From: Prunus persica
Lineage: Eukaryota; Streptophyta; Magnoliopsida; Rosales; Rosaceae
DNA length: 64,000 bases
NCBI RefSeq assembly: GCF_000346465.2
Contig: NC_034015.1
Location: forward strand, 7,829,393 to 7,893,392
Direction: 5' to 3'
Shown: positions 59,101-64,000 of the stretch, one piece after another
How the letters are laid out: each line of letters opens with the position of its first letter
How positions within the stretch are numbered: the stretch's first letter is position 1
The notes under the pieces: generated by a model
What the model was told of the DNA's origin: nothing
What the model saw: only the letters and a program-made list of their open reading frames with translations
The model's database searches: none
Made by a program: the position numbers and the translations under genes

Positions 59101-62100
59101 GAAAGAAAAATTATGTTGTCGTCCACAAATTGCAGATTAGATTTTGCCACTACTCTTCTACTGACAAACTCTTCAAAGCTGCACTTCGCTTGCTCTATCC
59201 ACCATTTTGCTTAGCTCATCTACTACCAAAGTGAAAATGAAAGGTAATAGTGGATCTCCTTGTCTTAGACCACTTGCAGGGCCAAATTTATCCCTAGGTC
59301 TGTTCACACCTACTTCAAACATCCACTTTCTCCCGACTTCCCCAAAGCCCTTTATCTTCCGAAACAAAATCCAAAAAGCACCAATCCACATGATCATAGG
59401 GCTTCACAAAGTCTATCTTAAACACCAGCCCATCTTTCTTCTTCTTCCTCACTTCCCCCACCACAGCATTTGCAATTAGAACAACATCCAGAATCTACCT
59501 TCCACAGACAAAAGCTCCTTTGCCGATTTTTAAAACCATGTACATAACTAAATAGAAAATTTATGAAAAACTTTGTGACCCACTAATAAGTGCTGGCAAT
59601 GAGGGGTGTGTGTGTACTCTAGCTCATAAGAATAAAAAAAAAACACTAATGCCACACAAGTAGAGGAACCCACCATGAAATACAACTCCAAGCCTTTCAG
59701 CAGAAAAATTAATAACAAGAAAACTTGAGGAGATGTACTTTACCTCCTTATCGCCACCTTTAGTCCCAAACACACCTTTCTTGCGTTTTTGTGGGCCATC
59801 AGCAACCTAAAAATTAATATACATATAAATACAAGGATTTAAAAGATTAAAAAGTAAGAAGAATATCTTCATGAAAACAAGAACAAAAAAACAGCATTAC
59901 AGATAGCCATTATCTGTCTGATACTTATTCCGAGAGAGAGAGAGGAAAAAGATCAATATCTTGAATATTCTCTGAAGCAAAATGTTGTATGTGTACTGAA
60001 CAATATATGGTATTAATAGAAGTTAAATTCAATCTCAAGCCGTATCGGTCTGCCTTATCTACAGGCATTCATGACCAGAACTGTTTGCTTACAATGAACA
60101 AAAATACAAGCCCTAACAATCTTCCTTTGATATCCAAATCCACTAGTCAAACCATACAAGATGTTCAATGCCCACAACAACATTAAGAAATTTGGATTTG
60201 CCAAAGGCATAAAGACAGGCAAATATGTTAGCAGCCATAACAACAGAGCTTCATAAAGCTTAGAGTTCCCTCTGACATCTGATCCTTTTGTTTGGCTATA
60301 TATGGTTGGCTGGCCAATGTTACTCGACACCAAAATTAGTCTTCTACTATCAAGAACAAAGTTCTACAGATGATTCAGACATACATAATACCCCTATGGC
60401 AAGAAACAAATAAGTTTATGTGAAAGAACCGAAAGTGATACCTTATCAAGAATGCCAAACACAATTTCGTACAAATTGGACAATATTTCAGAATTGGTCG
60501 AAGGAGCATATGTAAGAGCCTTTAAAGCTTGCAGTCTTCGGGCATGAACTTCAAAAAAAAAATTAATAACATTAATAAAAAAGAACCTATATATCCACTT
60601 TTAAAAACACACCCATGGCTAATTTTAACGACAAGGACATATTAAGAAATAATGCAATAACTTTTTTCCTGTTTATAAATATGCTCCCTAATTCTCTCCC
60701 TAAATCCCACAATGTGTTGGAATACAGAACTTTGTGCAGTGAGTTCTCATAATAGACAACATTCCACTCTAAACTACACCAACAATGGAGCAACCATGAG
60801 ATGCAGTGATAAAAAGAAGCTCAAAACATTATTAAAATACACACAAAATATAAAAAAATACTCTACATTCTGCTTCAGCATTTGATGCCTCTGTTGTTAG
60901 CTGATTTACTATTCTTGGTACAACATCAGCTCTCGTCACCCCTCCAACAGCATCAATGTCAGCTAAAGCATCCCAGTTTGGCGTTGGGATCCCACCACCA
61001 GTGCTCACACCTTGTGCACCAGTATCTGATAAAATTCTGGCCAAGTAATAATAGACATATCGCAGAACACTCCTATCCTCACACTGCTGATTGAGCTGCA
61101 TCATGAATGAACACTTATAAAAAAACATTGCTTTAAAACGTACAATTGATTTATCAGTTATTAAATTCAATGTATATTGATTTTTTGGTGGATTTATTGT
61201 TCACCGATTGTGCATATTGGTTTTTCGAAAAAAATTGTTGTTAAGAGATATGCAGGACTCATGGTAATAAATTGTGAATTCATATTTTCCATTCTTCAGT
61301 AAACTCCAACCCAGTCCATCAAGTTCCATGTGCCTAACTTTAGCTATAGGGGACATGTCGTCCTCCCAGTACCACCTCATAAACCTTACATGATAGTTAA
61401 GGTCCTTTCAGACATATGGAACTAGCCTAACAATGTGGGGCTATTGAACTGGTGTTAAATATTTTATGTCTATGCCAAGTGCACAACAGAAGGAGGATAG
61501 AAGGACATATCTCATATCTACTTTGGCACTTGTGACTAGAGGCATCGCATTGTCATTAAAAAAAGAGCATGGCATAATGTGGAACTGGGGGAAGGGAAAA
61601 AACAAAGCAAACGAACAATTTACAGATTTTCATATAATCACATTGACTTATGTGTAACTGCATCCCAGCAATAAGCTAAATACGTGCATATATCGGAGCT
61701 TGGACAAGATAGAATAGTTAAAAGAACAATTGCAAACCCAATTGAATATCATATGAAGGACATTATATGCAAATAACATGTGAATGAGAGAAATATACCA
61801 TGAGAAGGGAAGGTGCAACCGAAGGGTCAACAGAATTGTACACCGCAAGCTTGGGAAAGACGTGATTCACTAACTGCTTCTGGGAACTTTTCTATTCACA
61901 ATGAAGAAAAATGGAAAACAAACAAAACTTGAATTTTCGAATAAATAAAAAAGAAAGAAAAATCTACAAAAATAGGTGAGCAATGGTTACCTGATCGGAT
62001 GCAGCAGCTAATTCGTGAATACTCCTCGCAAGTTGTGCATATGAAACAGGCTGCAATTGCAATTAACACCAAATACTAAACAGATGAGAACTGAGAGACA

Positions 62101-62571
62101 ATTCTAGAACATATGAAGAAAAAGGATAAGCGAAGAAGAGGTTTCGGGTTTGGACCTTCTTCTGCTTCTGCTTGTGCTTCTGAGGCAAGATGTTGATGTT
62201 GGTGCGTACGGGATGCAACGCAGCTTTAGCGGCAGAGATGGTGTCGTTTTGGATCTGCATCAGCGCAGCCCTCTTCGACCTTTTCTCTCCGGCTGGCTTC
62301 CCCAAAGCCGTCGGAAGACCACCGGAGCTGCTTTTTGGCGGCGAAGCTGCATAACCAGAAGACTGAGCCGGCTGAGTCGACGCCGAAGACGACGTCGTTG
62401 TGGAGGCGGAGGCCGACGCTGTGGATGGGTCCGCCGTTATCAGATCCATCAGCGTCGTCCCTGACGAGTCCTGAAGAAAAAACACCATAAATTCTCAAAT
62501 TGGCAACAAAAAAAGAAAGAGGAAAATGCGGGAGTGAGAGGGCATCTCGTGATCAGGTGCTTTACCGCCAT
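45628..62571 (-). CDS. TASH3: TASH3, SH3-domain subunit of the TPLATE/TSET endocytic complex
   Basis: Plant endocytic adaptor subunit; TPLATE complex acts at the plasma membrane in clathrin-mediated endocytosis. Exons in coding order: 62566-62571, 62156-62470, 61991-62050, 61799-61891, 60867-61095, 60442-60548, 59744-59806, 58613-58713, 58105-58199, 57970-57990, 56693-56788, about 56430-56582, [unreadable], 55692-55888, 54638-54909, 53380-53481, 52252-52428, 51959-52147, 51218-51459, 50998-51144, 50032-50248, 48127-48255, 47910-48026, 46558-46632, 46296-46475, 46000-46059, 45628-45702. All readable phases agree. The first exon codes only Met-Ala, then DSSGTTLMDLITADPS. A Ser/Ala-rich N-terminus is followed by HEAT-like solenoid (NQQCEDRSVLRYVYYYLARI). 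An acidic Ser-rich linker leads to a C-terminal SH3 domain (GTALYDFTAGGDDE ... GWFYVKKKRPGRDG ... GLVPVLYV). One exon is lost in bad sequence at 56056-56490. About 1,200 residues expected. Confidence 0.93.
49060..49450. repeat. LTR-like insertion in a TASH3 intron
   Basis: In the intron between exons 48127-48255 and 50032-50248. GC content and wording change (GAGGAGACGAAAATATAGATCG, then short phrases such as GAAATCCTACTAGAAATTGG that resemble the spacer at 13580-13690). Looks like part of a plant LTR; termini not resolved. Confidence 0.4.
56056..56490. other. Corrupted sequence inside TASH3 (homopolymer smear)
   Basis: Runs of G (about 19), C, A (over 20) and T follow one another with almost no normal sequence, unlike anything else in the window. 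The pattern improves gradually to the right: near 56480 the coding text ILCIWGNP differs from the expected family sequence only by homopolymer-type errors, and by 56520 it is clean. This is how the low-quality tail of a read looks. It hides the rest of one TASH3 exon and at least one splice site. Confidence 0.85.
58820..59520 (-). mobile_element. LINE (L1-type) reverse transcriptase fragment in a TASH3 intron
   Basis: Minus-strand frame fragments read VFKIDFVKPYDHVDW and GLRQGDPLLPFIFTLVVDEL, the conserved finger/palm motifs of plant LINE RT (VDFxKAYDxVxW and GLRQGDPLSPxLF). Frames are broken, no ends visible. Lies between TASH3 exons 58613-58713 and 59744-59806, same strand as the host gene. 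Confidence 0.85.
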
Positions 62572-62834
62572 GGCTAAGCTGCTTTTGCAACCACGGAGAG
62601 AGAGTGAGAAGTACTTGCTGTTCCACTAGGCTGAGATGACAGAGAGAAGGGAACTGGGGAAGAACGTTGTTTTGAGACCTTTTGACTATGCTGAGATGAC
62701 AGAGAGAGAAAGGCCAGCGATCGGAGATGATGAGAGAGAGAGCCGATGTAAATCTGGCGGGCCAACGAAGGGAGACTGGAAGGGGAAAGCTGGTAGATGC
62801 CGGGGACGGAACCAATTTTGTTTTGTTTTTTTTT
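62572..62834 (-). promoter_or_regulatory. TASH3 5' flank
   Basis: Between the TASH3 start and the MITE. On the coding strand it is pyrimidine-rich with repeated CTCTCTCTGTC and CATCTCAGC words (two imperfect copies of GCTGAGATGACAGAGAGA on the plus strand at 62629 and 62689). CT-rich leaders are common near plant transcription starts. No TATA box is obvious. Confidence 0.45.
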
Positions 62835-63391
62835 AAAGGGTTAATAGTTTTATTAGTACCTTAAATTTGACCCGATTTGTATTTGAGTACTTCAAGTTTC
62901 AAAATGATTTCTGTAGTCCTTTAACTTTAGTTTTGTTTGGACAAATGATTCTCGTGGTCCTTTAAGTCAATTTTGTTAACTTTTTCTATTAAATGCAGGG
63001 ATAAAATAGTATTTTTATATTAAAATAATTAATTAATTAATTAAATCTTTAAAATAACAATAAAAGAAAATCAAATAAAAAATCAACAACAAAAAAAAAA
63101 GAAAAATCAAGTTTTGAGGGAGTGGAAATCAGGATAGAGGGAGAGGGAGAGAGTTTAATTTTAATTTTTTATTTTTTTAAACTTTTTTATTCATATTTTT
63201 ATCAATTTTGATACAAAAAATACTATTTTGCCCCTGCACTTAATAGAAAAGTTAACAAAATTGACGGTACGACCATTTGTCTTTAACGAAACTAAAGTTA
63301 AAAGACCACGGGAACCATTTTAGAAATTAAGGTACTCAAATGCAAATCAGGTCCAAATTCTTTGACTAATAAATAAAACAGTTAACCCTTT
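62835..63391. mobile_element. Long-TIR MITE upstream of TASH3
   Basis: Left end AAAGGGTTAATAGTTTTATT and the reverse complement of the right end AAAGGGTTAACTGTTTTATT pair, and similarity continues inward for over 100 bp (TTTGAGTAC; GACCACGGGAACC against GGTTCTCGTGGTC-type words). About 557 bp, non-coding, AT-rich centre. Target duplication not certain. The long inverted arms could fold as a transcript. Confidence 0.75.
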
Positions 63392-63626
63392 TTTAAATTG
63401 TATTTTGTTCTGTTTTTTAAACCTATTTTTTACAGAAAATTGGATGAAGTTCAAAAATTTAAGAGTTGAGAGAGATTGGCTATTTCTATACAGTTCGTAT
63501 CCTCAAAAAAAATAATTTGGGAGTTAATTCTCAATTAGATGATAATTTATGGGGCAAAATGGTAGTTTACTGTATTTTCTTTAATTAAGGGAAAATTGTA
63601 GAGAGAATTTGAAAGTACCGAAAAAC

Positions 63627-63842
63627 TGTTGTGTCAATCAACTTGTATATCTCATCGATTCATCTATGGTAGAGCTACATATTTATAGGCTTACAAGATA
63701 GGAGATTAAGTATTACATTTACAACATATGAATAAATTACAAGCACTAACTACAAATATTTAAGACATAAGTTATATAGAATTAAAAAGGGTAGAATGCT
63801 AAAATGTATGGTGGTTATCCACCAACTTATGCATTTACAACA
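63627..63842 (-). repeat. 3' LTR of a Copia-like element that runs off the right edge
   Basis: 216 bp from TGTTGTGTCAATC to GCATTTACAACA. On the minus strand it is preceded by a polypurine tract (CCAAGGAGGAG at 63843-63853), so internal sequence extends rightward beyond 64000. Sequence to 64000 (GCCTCATTAAAAACTTTGCT and following) is internal 3' non-coding region. Confidence 0.7.
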
Positions 63843-64000
63843 CTCCTCCTTGGATGTCCACCATACAATTGACATAGTTGCCTCATTAAAAACTTTGCTC
63901 GGAAAACCCAATGGGATAAAACCTAAGCAAAGGAAAAAAGAGTGCAACATTCTTCTGGATCATTGATATAGTGTTGGACGCGCTTATGCTGCCTCGCTAA

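Noticed and set aside
62150..62464. 104-residue plus-strand frame with many Arg and Leu
   Set aside because: Antisense shadow of TASH3 exon 2; composition comes from the Ser/Ala-rich coding strand.
1..64000. CRISPR arrays, operons, phage or defence systems
   Set aside because: None seen; gene structure is plant nuclear with introns, and direct repeats here are microsatellites, tandem duplications or transposon ends.

Overview
The window is plant nuclear DNA, probably from a eudicot. Genes are intron-rich with GT-AG introns, intergenic DNA is AT-rich, and the genes are plant members of eukaryotic families. The repeat types (Copia, PIF/Harbinger, hAT, Helitron) and general wording of the repeats resemble woody Rosaceae, but that is only an impression. 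I see no operons, CRISPR arrays, tRNA or rRNA genes, and no sign of a bacterial or phage system.

Layout. (1) 134-7451, minus strand: a condensin I subunit gene (CAP-D2/CND1), 14 exons in the window, with the extreme C-terminal tail probably beyond the left edge. (2) 7.5-13.4 kb: a 767-bp Harbinger MITE, a decayed HARBI1-like PIF transposase holding its own MITE, and one end of a truncated Copia element. (3) 13.8-26.5 kb: a low-copy unit of about 1.2 kb carrying a small unrecognised reading frame, present as three tandem copies. Copy 1 is split by a full-length Copia element (14741-19430) and copy 2 by a 5.2-kb Pong-like Harbinger element (20024-25196). (4) 26.5-34.9 kb: gene-free; decayed LTR-element sequence, AT microsatellites, two hAT-type insertions and one Mutator-type MITE, each with a readable target-site duplication. 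(5) 34913-44828: a degenerate second copy of the 5' half of the condensin gene and its promoter, with two internal deletions, a 6.5-kb Helitron in intron 1 and a solo LTR exactly at the exon 1 donor. (6) 45628-62571, minus strand: TASH3, the SH3-domain subunit of the TPLATE/TSET endocytic complex, about 27 exons, one of which lies in a corrupted stretch of sequence. (7) 62.8-64 kb: a long-TIR MITE and the 3' LTR of a Copia element running off the right edge.

The two real genes act in separate processes: mitotic chromosome compaction (CAP-D2) and clathrin-mediated endocytosis (TASH3). They are neighbours in the same orientation with no functional link visible. Most of the information in the window is a history of nested insertions and duplications. 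Several of these can be ordered, because intact and empty sites can be compared inside the window. Exon boundaries were assigned by hand from splice signals and reading-frame continuity; for both genes the phases of all readable exons agree.
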